A stretch of 55,961 nt of DNA, taken from assembly GCA_002366835.1 (NCBI GenBank), contig DFBZ01000047.1, positions 10,887 to 66,847 of the forward strand, given 5' to 3'. This DNA comes from Gammaproteobacteria bacterium UBA3067. Its GTDB lineage: Bacteria > Pseudomonadota > Gammaproteobacteria > Pseudomonadales > UBA3067. The notes below the pieces were generated by a model. It was not told the origin of the DNA, searched no databases, and saw only the letters and a list, made by a program, of their open reading frames with translations. Both the position numbers and the translations under genes were made by a program. Positions within the stretch are counted from its first letter, which is position 1. Each line of letters starts with the position of its first letter. Below are positions 18,272-27,115 of this stretch, piece after piece.

Positions 18272-20926
18272 TTATACCTCGTCACCCTCGTTTTTTTCAC
18301 TTTGCTCATCGGAATCAGGGTTTCCTGCTTCGGAATCGTCAGATTGCTCACCCTCGGAGGAAGATGCCTCAAGCTCGCCTTCAGACTCACTGCCCTCGGG
18401 TTCATCAATGCGCTCCACACCCACCAGGTGCTCGCCTTCGACCACTTTAATGAGGGTTACGCCTTGCGTATTCCTACTTTGCAGAGACACTTCATCCACA
18501 CGAGTACGCACCAAGGTGCCCTGATCGCTAATTAGCATGAATTCATCTCCGTCAAAAACCTGCACGGCCCCCACTAACTCACCATTTCGCTCGGACATTT
18601 GCATGGCAATCACACCGCGACCGCCACGACCTTTACGTGGAAATTCATCCATTGGGGTGCGCTTACCGTAGCCATTCACACTGGCAGTAAGTACTTGGCC
18701 GTTTTCCTCGACCACGATAAGAGAGATCACCTTCGCGTCATCGGATAAGCGTATACCACGCACACCACGGGCCGTTCGCCCCATGGGTCGAACATGCTCT
18801 TCCGAGAAACGCATGGCTTTACCATCACTGCTAAACATCAACAGATCCCGCGTACCATCGGTAATCGCCACACCGACTAGTTTATCGTCTTCGCCTAGCT
18901 CCACTGCGATCAGGCCACTTGGTCTAGGACGAGAAAATGCTTCCAGAGCGACTTTTTTAACAGTGCCCTTACTGGTCGCCATAAATACAAATTGCCCTTC
19001 GGCATATTCCCGTAGCGGCAAAATCGAGGTGACTCTTTCGTCAGCTTCCAATGGCAGGATATTCACCAGAGGTTTGCCTCGAGAACCGCGCCCAGCCTGA
19101 GGTAGCTGATAAACCTTCAACCAATAAACTTTGCCGCGACTGGTAAAACAGAGCATCGTATCGTGGGTACTTGCAACAATAAGGTGTTCAATATAGTCCT
19201 CATCTTTCATCGCTGTCGCTGACTTACCGCGGCCACCACGTTTTTGCGCCTGATACGTATCCAGCGGCTGAATTTTTGCGTAACCGCCATGAGAAACCGT
19301 CGCTACCATATGCTCCTCAGTAATGAGGTCTTCATGGGTTAAATCACGACGGGAGGTAATGATTTCAGTACGGCGCTCATCACCATATTGATCGCGGATG
19401 GCTTCCAGTTCCTCGCGTATAACCTTCATCAGCAATACTGGGTCAGCCAGGATTGCAATCAAGCGTTTAATTTCTTCGAGAATTTCTTCGTATTCGGCAA
19501 CCAGCTTTTCCTGCTCGAGACCAGTCAATCGATGCAGCTGTAAATCAAGAATAGCTTTGGCTTGGGCGGGAGAAAGATAATAGAGCCCGTCTCGCAAACC
19601 ATATATAACTTCAAGATTTTCAGGGCGGGACATATCGCCACTGCCTGCACGCTCCAACATATCTGCCACGGCACCTGGCGACCAGCCTTGGGAAACCAGT
19701 TTCTCCCTGGCTTCTGCGGCATTAGTGGAGGCCTTAATTAAAGCAATAACCGGGTCAATATTATTCAGCGCTATGGCTAAACCTTCTAATACATGGCCTC
19801 TTTCTCGGGCTTTTCTTAATTCAAAGACAGTTCGACGTGTCACCACTTCGCGACGATGCGAAATAAAGGCTTCCAGGATCTGTTTCAAATTAAGAATTCT
19901 GGGCTGCTGATCAACCAGCGCAACCATGTTAATACCGAAAACGGACTCAAGCTGTGTCTGCGTATAGAGGTTATTCAGCACAACATCAGAGACTTCACCG
20001 CGCTTAAGTTCGATAACGATGCGCATGCCGTCTTTATCAGACTCATCACGAAGCTCGGAAATACCTTCGATCTTCTTATCTTTAACCAGCTCAGCAATTT
20101 TCTCAATCAGGCGGGCTTTGTTTAACTGATAAGGAATCTCAGTGAATATAATACTTTCACGATCTGTTTTGGGGTCCACCTCAATTTCACTGCGAGCTCG
20201 CATGTAAATACGACCCCGACCTGTGCGATACGCCTCGAGAATGCCCGCTCGACCGTTAATAAAGGCTGCGGTGGGAAAATCAGGGCCAGGAATATATTCC
20301 ATCAGCTCATCGATGGTAAGCGCCTCGTTATCCATCAACGCCAGGGTGGCACTCACCACCTCAGTGAGGTTGTGCGGCGGTATATTGGTCGCCATACCCA
20401 CGGCGATACCGGATGAACCGTTCACCAGCAAGTTTGGTACACGGGTCGGCAAAACTTCGGGGATTTGTTCCGTATCATCGTAGTTAGGAACAAAATTAAC
20501 CGTCTCTTTTTCCAGATCAGCCAGTAGCTCGTGGGCAATTCGGGCCATGCGGACTTCGGTGTAACGCATCGCTGCAGGGGAGTCGCCATCCACAGAGCCA
20601 AAGTTACCCTGACCATCCACCAGCATATAGCGCAATGAAAAAGGCTGAGCCATGCGAACGATGGTGTCGTAAACCGCTGAATCACCATGGGGGTGATATT
20701 TACCGATAACATCACCCACCACACGGGCTGATTTTTTATAGGGCTTGTTCCAGTCGTTATGCAGCTCGTGCATAGCAAATAAAACACGACGGTGAACGGG
20801 TTTAAGGCCATCACGCACATCAGGCAGCGCCCTGCCTACGATGACGCTCATGGAGTAATCGAGATAAGATTTTTTTAACTCATCTTCGATATTGACCTGC
20901 AGTATTTCTTTGGCAATTCCGGCCAT
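18272..20926 (-). CDS. gyrA: DNA gyrase subunit A
   Basis: GyrA is the DNA-cleaving subunit of gyrase. The 884-residue chain keeps E. coli numbering through the active site: catalytic Tyr122 in AMRYTEVRM, and quinolone-region Ser83 and Asp87 in HPHGDSAVYDT, both in the wild-type drug-sensitive state. The GyrA box appears as QKRGGRG in the C-terminal beta-pinwheel, so this is gyrase rather than topoisomerase IV. The last ~40 residues form a Ser/Glu/Asp tail richer than in E. coli. A GGGAG lies about 12 bases before the ATG. It is the first gene of the leftward gyrA-serC-pheA block. Confidence 0.98.
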   Translation of the reverse strand: MAGIAKEILQVNIEDELKKSYLDYSMSVIVGRALPDVRDGLKPVHRRVLFAMHELHNDWNKPYKKSARVVGDVIGKYHPHGDSAVYDTIVRMAQPFSLRYMLVDGQGNFGSVDGDSPAAMRYTEVRMARIAHELLADLEKETVNFVPNYDDTEQIPEVLPTRVPNLLVNGSSGIAVGMATNIPPHNLTEVVSATLALMDNEALTIDELMEYIPGPDFPTAAFINGRAGILEAYRTGRGRIYMRARSEIEVDPKTDRESIIFTEIPYQLNKARLIEKIAELVKDKKIEGISELRDESDKDGMRIVIELKRGEVSDVVLNNLYTQTQLESVFGINMVALVDQQPRILNLKQILEAFISHRREVVTRRTVFELRKARERGHVLEGLAIALNNIDPVIALIKASTNAAEAREKLVSQGWSPGAVADMLERAGSGDMSRPENLEVIYGLRDGLYYLSPAQAKAILDLQLHRLTGLEQEKLVAEYEEILEEIKRLIAILADPVLLMKVIREELEAIRDQYGDERRTEIITSRRDLTHEDLITEEHMVATVSHGGYAKIQPLDTYQAQKRGGRGKSATAMKDEDYIEHLIVASTHDTMLCFTSRGKVYWLKVYQLPQAGRGSRGKPLVNILPLEADERVTSILPLREYAEGQFVFMATSKGTVKKVALEAFSRPRPSGLIAVELGEDDKLVGVAITDGTRDLLMFSSDGKAMRFSEEHVRPMGRTARGVRGIRLSDDAKVISLIVVEENGQVLTASVNGYGKRTPMDEFPRKGRGGRGVIAMQMSERNGELVGAVQVFDGDEFMLISDQGTLVRTRVDEVSLQSRNTQGVTLIKVVEGEHLVGVERIDEPEGSESEGELEASSSEGEQSDDSEAGNPDSDEQSEKNEGDEV

Positions 20927-21227
20927 ATTATCGTGCCCACTCCCTACTTAAAAATCACTACCAACACACCCTGTTCCTTTAGCACTTGCACTTGAGGTAA
21001 TCAAATCAAGGGTGATCCGCTAAACCGAACAATTCTACCATAGTTTTAGGAGCTTAATGAAATATCATCCTGACGCGACCTTAGTACAAAAGCATAGGGC
21101 AACAAGCCACTGCTCAGGCTAATTTCTTGATCGAAGAGCAACCGAAACAAGTGCGCGATAACCCAGCAAAGCAAATCACACCAATGGGCAGGCATAATGA
21201 TTCATTTGGAGAGTAGAATGGCCCGCC
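20927..21227. other. Divergent promoter region between gyrA and the DMT transporter
   Basis: About 300 bp separate the two divergent starts. On the minus strand a TAGAAT hexamer near 21037-21042 could be a gyrA -10 box, but its -35 partner is poor. On the plus strand GGAG at 21208-21211 precedes both a six-codon frame (ATG at 21218, ending TGA at 21236) and the transporter ATG at 21228. I recognise nothing else. Confidence 0.3.
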
Positions 21228-22112
21228 ATGAAAACTGAAAAATCGACAAACAAGCGACAGTCCGCATATTGGATGACAGGCACCCTTGCTTCATTCTGCC
21301 TTATGGCTATTGGCGCTCGGGAGCTAAGTGGCGAAATATCCACACCCCAACTTTTGTTCATTCGCAGCCTCACAGGCCTGATGATAATGACCGCCATTAT
21401 TAAAACCCAACACGCTCCTAGCCCCTTAAGCACTGAGCGATTCACACGTCACCTCATGCGCAATACCACCCATTTTATTGGTCAATATGGGTGGTTTTTG
21501 GGAATCACATTGCTGCCTCTGGCGGAAGTATTTGCGCTGGAGTTCACAATGCCCATCTGGGCAACGCTTTTAGCGCTGCTATTTTTAAACGAAAAGTTCA
21601 CCCTGAAAAAAATCGGCGTATTGGCAACAGGGTGGATCGGTGTTCTGATCATCATTAGGCCGGGCCTCACCCTATTTAATCCTGCAGCCCTGATTGTTCT
21701 TGGTGCCGCTCTATTCTTCGCCATCTCTCACTCTACGACCAAATCACTGTCCGAGACGGAAGAGCCCTCTGTCATTCTTTTTTATATGTGCCTTATCCAA
21801 CTGCCCATCGGCTTTGCTTTCGCAATTTTTGATTGGACATGGCCGCAAAGCTTTCAGCATTGGTTATGGATCACTTGCATAAGCGTTACCGCACTCTCTG
21901 CCCACTACTGTATAACAAAAGCCTTACAAGAAGCTGAGCTGAGCGCAGTTGTCACAATGGACTTTCTTAGACTGCCTTTAATCACCCTCGTCGGTTTTTT
22001 CATTTACAATGAGGCCATTGATTTTGCAGTGATCGTCGGCGGAGCGCTTATGCTAGCAGCGAATCTCGCCAATCTAAGCCAAGCTCGAAACCTCACCGCA
22101 CCCGCAAAATGA
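21228..22112 (+). CDS. DMT-superfamily (EamA) transporter
   Basis: A 294-residue inner-membrane protein with about ten hydrophobic segments in two EamA halves. The first contains LEFTMPIWATLLALLFLNEKF and the second LRLPLITLVGFFIYNEAIDF, the paired helix-plus-NE pattern of drug/metabolite exporters. The substrate cannot be predicted. The stop overlaps the start of the following deaminase (ATGA), so the two are co-translated. In Pseudomonas this place between gyrA and mtaD is held by mtnA, so the transporter is a local substitution. The ATG at 21228 has GGAG 16 bases away, which is far. Confidence 0.85.
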   Translation: MKTEKSTNKRQSAYWMTGTLASFCLMAIGARELSGEISTPQLLFIRSLTGLMIMTAIIKTQHAPSPLSTERFTRHLMRNTTHFIGQYGWFLGITLLPLAEVFALEFTMPIWATLLALLFLNEKFTLKKIGVLATGWIGVLIIIRPGLTLFNPAALIVLGAALFFAISHSTTKSLSETEEPSVILFYMCLIQLPIGFAFAIFDWTWPQSFQHWLWITCISVTALSAHYCITKALQEAELSAVVTMDFLRLPLITLVGFFIYNEAIDFAVIVGGALMLAANLANLSQARNLTAPAK

Positions 22113-23467
22113 GCGACAACATGTCTACAAACATACCTCCCCAACCCTCCACCGAAGTAGATCTGATTATTTGTTCCGGCTGGGTCATTACCATGGAGTC
22201 ACCCGATGCCGTACTTGAAGACCACGCCGTAGTCATCCACCAAGGTCGAATCATCGACATCCTACCTTGCGCGCACATCAACCAGTACAAAGCCAAAGAA
22301 ACGATCCACCGCCCAGAGCACGCCTTGCTGCCCGGTTTTGTGAATGCCCATGGTCACAGCGCCATGACCTTATTTCGTGGTTTAGCCGATGACCTGGCAC
22401 TGATGGACTGGCTCAATCATCATATTTGGCCTGCGGAGAAAAGCTGGGTAGATCCCGAATTTGTCGAACACGGCGCTGAGCTGGCCATCGTAGAAATGAT
22501 TCGCTCTGGCACCACCACCTTCTGCGACCAATATTTTTTTCCTGAAACCACGGCGCTCGTCGCGGAACGCAACCATATTCGCTGCCGCTTGAACACGCCA
22601 GTTTTAGACTTTCCCTCCGCCTGGGCAGAGTCTGCGGATGACTATCTTGATAAAGGCATCAGTCTTTTTAAACAGCATGAGAACCACCCCTTAATCAGCG
22701 TATCTCTTGGTCCACACGCCCCGTATACCGTTTCAGATAAAGCCCTTGAAAGAGTCATGGAAACTGCGAAAAAATATCAATGCGGCATTCATATGCACGT
22801 CAACGAAACCGCTCACGAGGTCGAGGAAGCTCTGAAGCAATCGGGAATACGCCCAATAGAAAGGCTGAATAACCTGGGTTTACTTTCTCCGCAATTTCAA
22901 GCCGTACATATGACACAGATTACGGATATCGAAATATCCCTACTCGCCAACTCAGGTGCCCATGTTGTCCACTGCCCCGAATCCAATCTCAAGCTTGCGA
23001 GCGGCCTATGCCCAGTTCATCAACTACAGGAGGAGGGTATTAATGTCGCCCTAGGAACAGACGGTGCGGCAAGTAATAACGACCTGGATATGATTTCAGA
23101 GCTGCGCACCGCATCACTGGTGGCAAAACTCGTTGACCATAACCCCACCGCCCTGCCAGCATACGAAGCATTAAAGCTTGCTACTATTAATGGTGCTAAA
23201 GCATTGGGCCTAGCAGATGATATTGGCAGCATTTGCACAGGAAAGTCCGCCGACCTCATTTCTATTGACCTTTCAGCACCCGAGTTACAGCCCCTTTATA
23301 ACCCTGTATCACAAATAGTGTTTTCTGCGGGACGGGAAAATATCACCGACACCTGGGTAGCTGGTAAACAGCTCATGAATCAACGACAATTAAACTTTAT
23401 TAATGAAAATGATACGTTCACTTTTGCAAAGTCCTGGCAAGCAAAAATTGCCGCATTCAAATATTGA
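22109..23467 (+). CDS. mtaD: 5-methylthioadenosine / S-adenosylhomocysteine deaminase
   Basis: An amidohydrolase of the TRZ/ATZ group, 452 residues. Metal ligands are visible in GFVNAHGHSAM (His81, His83), HMHVNET and the GTDGAASNN aspartate, and HCPESNLKL is typical of the MTA/SAH deaminase branch. The Pseudomonas gene at the same position, between gyrA and ubiG, deaminates methylthioadenosine to methylthioinosine, and I infer the same reaction here. The start ATG overlaps the transporter stop; a second ATG at 22121 is possible, and neither has a clear ribosome site. UbiG follows after 20 bp. The gene may recycle MTA from polyamine or homoserine-lactone synthesis. Confidence 0.87.
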   Translation: MSDNMSTNIPPQPSTEVDLIICSGWVITMESPDAVLEDHAVVIHQGRIIDILPCAHINQYKAKETIHRPEHALLPGFVNAHGHSAMTLFRGLADDLALMDWLNHHIWPAEKSWVDPEFVEHGAELAIVEMIRSGTTTFCDQYFFPETTALVAERNHIRCRLNTPVLDFPSAWAESADDYLDKGISLFKQHENHPLISVSLGPHAPYTVSDKALERVMETAKKYQCGIHMHVNETAHEVEEALKQSGIRPIERLNNLGLLSPQFQAVHMTQITDIEISLLANSGAHVVHCPESNLKLASGLCPVHQLQEEGINVALGTDGAASNNDLDMISELRTASLVAKLVDHNPTALPAYEALKLATINGAKALGLADDIGSICTGKSADLISIDLSAPELQPLYNPVSQIVFSAGRENITDTWVAGKQLMNQRQLNFINENDTFTFAKSWQAKIAAFKY

Positions 23468-23487
23468 TAAACAGGGAAAACGGGAAA

Positions 23488-24204
23488 ATGGATACTGAAA
23501 CAATAGAAAATATTGATCGCGCAGAACTCGCTAAGTTTGAAGCCATTGCATCAAGATGGTGGGATCCCGAAAGCGAATTTCGCCCCTTGCACGACATCAA
23601 TCCGCTTCGCCTGAATTACATTGATGAACGCTGCAGCTTAAATGGCAAAACCGTCATCGATATTGGCTGTGGCGGCGGAATACTTTCCGAGTCCATGGCA
23701 AAACGCGGCGCCCATGTCACCGGCATTGACATGGGGGAAGCCCCCCTTGCGGTCGCCAAACTCCATAAACTCGAAAGCGGCGTAGAGGTAAACTATTTAC
23801 ATAGCACCGCCGAGGCTTTCGCAGAACAGAAGCCAGAAAGCTACGACATTGTGACCTGTCTTGAGATGCTTGAACATGTGCCCGACCCCGCCTCAGTGAT
23901 CAAGGCCTGCGCAAAACTCGTCAAACCTGGTGGCCACGTATTTTTCTCCACTATCAATCGAAACCCAAAATCCTTTGTTTTCGCCATTGTGGGAGCGGAA
24001 TATGTTTTGAACATGCTTCCCAAAGGTACCCACGACTACAAAAAACTGATTCGGCCTTCCGAATTAAGTAAATGGAGCCGGGCTGCACGGCTTAACGTTA
24101 CAGAAGTCAGCGGCATGACCTACAACCCATTTATGAAACGTTACAAGCTTGGCCGCGATGCCAGCGTTAACTATCTTATTCACACCCAAAAACCAGAAGC
24201 CTAA
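23488..24204 (+). CDS. ubiG: Ubiquinone biosynthesis O-methyltransferase UbiG
   Basis: UbiG performs both O-methylations in ubiquinone synthesis using SAM. The 238 residues begin with AKFEAIASRWWDPESEFRPLHDINP, diagnostic for UbiG, followed by the SAM motif VIDIGCGGGILSE (about 56-68), LEMLEHVPDP, and INRNPKSF with the downstream membrane-contact stretch. I chose the ATG at 23488 with GGGAAA just upstream; an in-frame TTG at 23464 is less likely. Its stop TAA is followed at once by the ATG of mupP. Confidence 0.96.
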   Translation: MDTETIENIDRAELAKFEAIASRWWDPESEFRPLHDINPLRLNYIDERCSLNGKTVIDIGCGGGILSESMAKRGAHVTGIDMGEAPLAVAKLHKLESGVEVNYLHSTAEAFAEQKPESYDIVTCLEMLEHVPDPASVIKACAKLVKPGGHVFFSTINRNPKSFVFAIVGAEYVLNMLPKGTHDYKKLIRPSELSKWSRAARLNVTEVSGMTYNPFMKRYKLGRDASVNYLIHTQKPEA

Positions 24205-24861
24205 ATGTTCCCAGAAACCGTACTATTTGACCTTGACGGCACATTACTCGACACCGCACCGGATTTTATTCTGGTGCTTAATGCGCTGCGGCAAGAATAT
24301 GACTTACCCCCCCTGCCCGATGAGCAAATACGCAACACGGTCTCAAACGGCGCTCGCGCTCTCGTTACACTGGGTTTTGGTGTAACCGAAGGGGACGAAG
24401 GCTTCGAAGCTTACCGTGAGAAGCTACTTTCTGCCTACCTCTGTCAGCTTGGCCAGGCGAGCCGATTATTTCCGGGCATGAATGATTTGCTTTCAGTACT
24501 GGAAGAGAAAAGCATCCCATGGGGAATCGTCACCAACAAACCGAGCCGTTTTACCATCCCCTTATTAGAAACGCTGTCCTTATCTAAGCGGTGTAAAGTT
24601 CTAGTTTGCGCCGATCAGGTAACAAAACCCAAACCTCATCCTGAATCACTGCTCAAAGCCTGTGACATCGTCAATGCACACCCCCAAAACAGTATTTACG
24701 TGGGTGATCACCGGCGAGACATAGAAGCTGGCCATAGCGCCAAAATGACTACCATTGCCGCCCTTTTTGGTTATATTTCTGAAGATGACAAGCCTGAATC
24801 CTGGCAAGCCACTTACCAGGCAAATAGCGCTGCGGATATTCACAAGCAAATCTTTGGGTAA
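24205..24861 (+). CDS. mupP: HAD phosphatase, probable MurNAc-6-phosphate phosphatase MupP
   Basis: A 218-residue haloacid-dehalogenase phosphatase: nucleophile motif FDLDGTLLDTAPDF (Asp9, Asp11), motif II VTNKPSRF, Lys in KPKPHPES, and motif IV VGDHRRDIEAG. It belongs to the Gph-like group. The gene at the same place in Pseudomonas, between ubiG and yciK, encodes MupP, which dephosphorylates MurNAc-6-phosphate in the MurU peptidoglycan-recycling route. I infer MupP from synteny and from shared segments such as NKPSRF and YGYI-like VFGYISEDD. Phosphoglycolate phosphatase is the main alternative. The start codon touches the ubiG stop. Confidence 0.82.
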   Translation: MFPETVLFDLDGTLLDTAPDFILVLNALRQEYDLPPLPDEQIRNTVSNGARALVTLGFGVTEGDEGFEAYREKLLSAYLCQLGQASRLFPGMNDLLSVLEEKSIPWGIVTNKPSRFTIPLLETLSLSKRCKVLVCADQVTKPKPHPESLLKACDIVNAHPQNSIYVGDHRRDIEAGHSAKMTTIAALFGYISEDDKPESWQATYQANSAADIHKQIFG

Positions 24862-25010
24862 GCAAGAAACATACAAGCAGATTAGGCCAGCTGTAAATTT
24901 GCTTCTTATAGAAGCTCTGAACATATCTGGACTTAATAAAGCGCCACACAACGTTAAGTTCGCCTGTTACACTACCCCTATATCCCTTATAACGTAAAAG
25001 AAGCGTCCTT

Positions 25011-25778
25011 ATGCCTGACTTAAGACCCCATGAGTATCAAGCCCCTGAAAACCTCCTCAAAGACAAGGTTATCCTTGTTACGGGCGCAAGCGATGGCATA
25101 GGAAAGGCATCAGCAATCGCCTACGCCAAACATGGGGCCACTGTTATTCTTCTGGGCCGTTCCATCCCTAAACTGGAAGCCGTTTACGATGAGATTGAAC
25201 AAGCTGGGTTTAACAAACCTGCAATCTACCCGCTGGATCTTGCCCATGCCGCCGAACACGACTACCAGGAACTTGCCAACATCCTTCACCGAGAATTCGG
25301 CAAGCTCGATGGCCTGCTACATAACGCCGGCATACTGGGTGAGCTAACACCAATTGAACAATACCCAGAAGAGTTATGGCAGAAAGTGATGCAGGTAAAT
25401 GTTAATAGCGCCTTTATGCTTACCCAGGCAGTCTTACCGCTGCTGCGCAATGCGAATAACGCGTCATTGATATTTACATCCTCCAGCGTTGGACGGAAAG
25501 GTCGCGCCTACTGGGGTGCCTATTCGGTCTCCAAGTTCGCTGTAGAAGGTTTAATGCAAGTGCTCGCTGAAGAACTAGAGAATACCTCGAAGGTTCGCGT
25601 GAACAGCATTAACCCCGGCGCTACCCTTACTGCCATGCGCTCATCGGCCTTCCCCGCAGAAAACCCGGAAAGCCTTCGCCGGCCGGAGGAGATTCTTGCC
25701 GCTTATCTGTATTTAATGGGTGATGACAGCATTGGCACCCACAGCCAATCTATTGACGCCCAGGCGCCCAGCAAATAG
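25011..25778 (+). CDS. yciK: YciK-type short-chain dehydrogenase/reductase
   Basis: A classical SDR of 255 residues: cofactor motif TGASDGIG (24-31), HNAG, and the catalytic set Ser158-Tyr171-Lys175 in SSSVGRKGRAYWGAYSVSK. The N-terminal MPDLRPHEYQAPENLLKDKV and the IDAQAPSK end are characteristic of YciK. The physiological substrate of YciK is unknown. It follows mupP after 149 bp, as in Pseudomonas; a GAAG stretch upstream may serve as the ribosome site. Confidence 0.9.
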   Translation: MPDLRPHEYQAPENLLKDKVILVTGASDGIGKASAIAYAKHGATVILLGRSIPKLEAVYDEIEQAGFNKPAIYPLDLAHAAEHDYQELANILHREFGKLDGLLHNAGILGELTPIEQYPEELWQKVMQVNVNSAFMLTQAVLPLLRNANNASLIFTSSSVGRKGRAYWGAYSVSKFAVEGLMQVLAEELENTSKVRVNSINPGATLTAMRSSAFPAENPESLRRPEEILAAYLYLMGDDSIGTHSQSIDAQAPSK

Positions 25779-26134
25779 TTTGCGAATTAGTGTCACTATT
25801 AACAAACTGTAACAAGCTTTAGTTTCAATAACTTGCCTTTTCGACAATTTATATTAGTCTTTTAAATCATAGACTTGTAAATCTGTCATTTTTGCTAACC
25901 AGGGAAGGTAAGCATTTTTAGGCACATTCGGCTCCAGCCTCAGCTTCACAAAAATGAACCTGGCCCTATAACTCGCCTTGCCTCCCCTCCCTTTAATAAC
26001 AAACAATTGTTACTTATTAAGATTTTATTCATTTGGAATCTAAGGCCAAATATTGGCACAAAAATCGCTCAATATTTACTTTAGAGGCGGCGCTAAACCA
26101 GTTTTTGTCGCGGTCGATAAGTAAATAGAAGTTG
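25779..26134 (+). other. 356-bp gap upstream of the GGDEF gene
   Basis: No gene was recognised. The stretch is AT-rich at both ends with a more GC-rich middle (about 25920-25990). A 6-bp inverted pair AGTTTG/CAAACT lies just after yciK but lacks a T-run, so I do not call a terminator. The length leaves room for a promoter and a leader for the GGDEF gene, but no convincing -35/-10 pair was found. Confidence 0.35.
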
Positions 26135-27115
26135 ATGAGGATGAAAACGAAGATGATTAATAGCCCCCATGCGAACAAGATTAAAAAAGTTACTAGAGAA
26201 CTTGCCGCTAACGACGAAGTACAACTCTCGCTTGGAGCATCTTTCCAATACCAGCAACTACAACTCAGCCAAAAGCTTCACACTACCCTCGAGGTGGAGG
26301 AATTATTACACCTGTACTTCGAGGAGCTGGCAGACCAGTATCACATTACGGGCCTTCTTTATTCTTGCCCCAACAATAGTATTGAAATTTCCATCGGCAC
26401 CACCACAGAATTTTCTTATGGACAGCGACTGTTTGCAGACAGGGACTTTTTGGGAGTCATCACAATATGTTGCCAAGAAACATTTAAAGAGTCGAATGAA
26501 AGGAAGATCAGACAATTAAGCCACACCTTTGCCTTTTCACTTCGAAATGCTCTGGCTTTTCGCCACTTAAAGCTCTCCTCACAAACCGACCACCTCACTG
26601 GAGCAGGTAACCGGGCGGCCCTAGAAGCAAGTCTTGATCGTGAGTTTGAATTAGCACATCGCCACAACCACACCCTTTCATTGCTTATTCTCGACATCGA
26701 TCATTTTAAATCCATCAATGACCAGCATGGTCACCTCTTCGGTGACAAGGCGTTAAAAACCCTCGTTGAAGAGCTGAAAGCTGTCGCTCGAACAAGCGAT
26801 ACCGTATTCCGTTTTGGCGGAGAAGAGTTCGTTCTTATTCTGAACAGCACAAACATCTACGGCGCTATAGTGATTGCGGAACGCATCAGAAAAGCAGTCG
26901 AAAAACTTAGGCTTAAGTCAGACAGCGGAGAGTTCGTATCATTCACCATTAGCATCGGCACAGCAGCGCTACGCAAACATGAGCTTGCCAGTACTTTAAT
27001 CGAACGAGCGGATAAGCAGCTTTACTTGGCCAAAACGAATGGGAGAAACCAAGTATGGGGAGATACCACCCCCCCCTCGCTACAGGCACCTGCGAATAAA
27101 TTTATAAGTGCTTAA
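26135..27115 (+). CDS. GGDEF diguanylate cyclase with GAF-like N-terminus
   Basis: A soluble 326-residue protein. Residues about 40-145 resemble a divergent GAF sensor, and about 150-310 form a GGDEF domain: TDHLTGAGNRAAL, LDIDHFKSINDQHGH, and the active loop GGEEF at 228-232, competent for c-di-GMP synthesis. RTSD at 219-222, five residues before GGEEF, fits the allosteric I-site that binds c-di-GMP and inhibits the enzyme. No transmembrane segment is seen. Several ATGs compete as starts (26135, 26141, 26153). The stop overlaps the convergent rluB stop by four bases. A GGDEF gene also occupies this neighbourhood in Pseudomonas. Confidence 0.9.
   Translation: MRMKTKMINSPHANKIKKVTRELAANDEVQLSLGASFQYQQLQLSQKLHTTLEVEELLHLYFEELADQYHITGLLYSCPNNSIEISIGTTTEFSYGQRLFADRDFLGVITICCQETFKESNERKIRQLSHTFAFSLRNALAFRHLKLSSQTDHLTGAGNRAALEASLDREFELAHRHNHTLSLLILDIDHFKSINDQHGHLFGDKALKTLVEELKAVARTSDTVFRFGGEEFVLILNSTNIYGAIVIAERIRKAVEKLRLKSDSGEFVSFTISIGTAALRKHELASTLIERADKQLYLAKTNGRNQVWGDTTPPSLQAPANKFISA

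Noticed and set aside
21218..21238. Six-codon frame (MARHEN) ahead of the DMT transporter
   Set aside because: It has the better-placed GGAG, but so short a frame gives no regulatory codon pattern; the site may equally serve the transporter.
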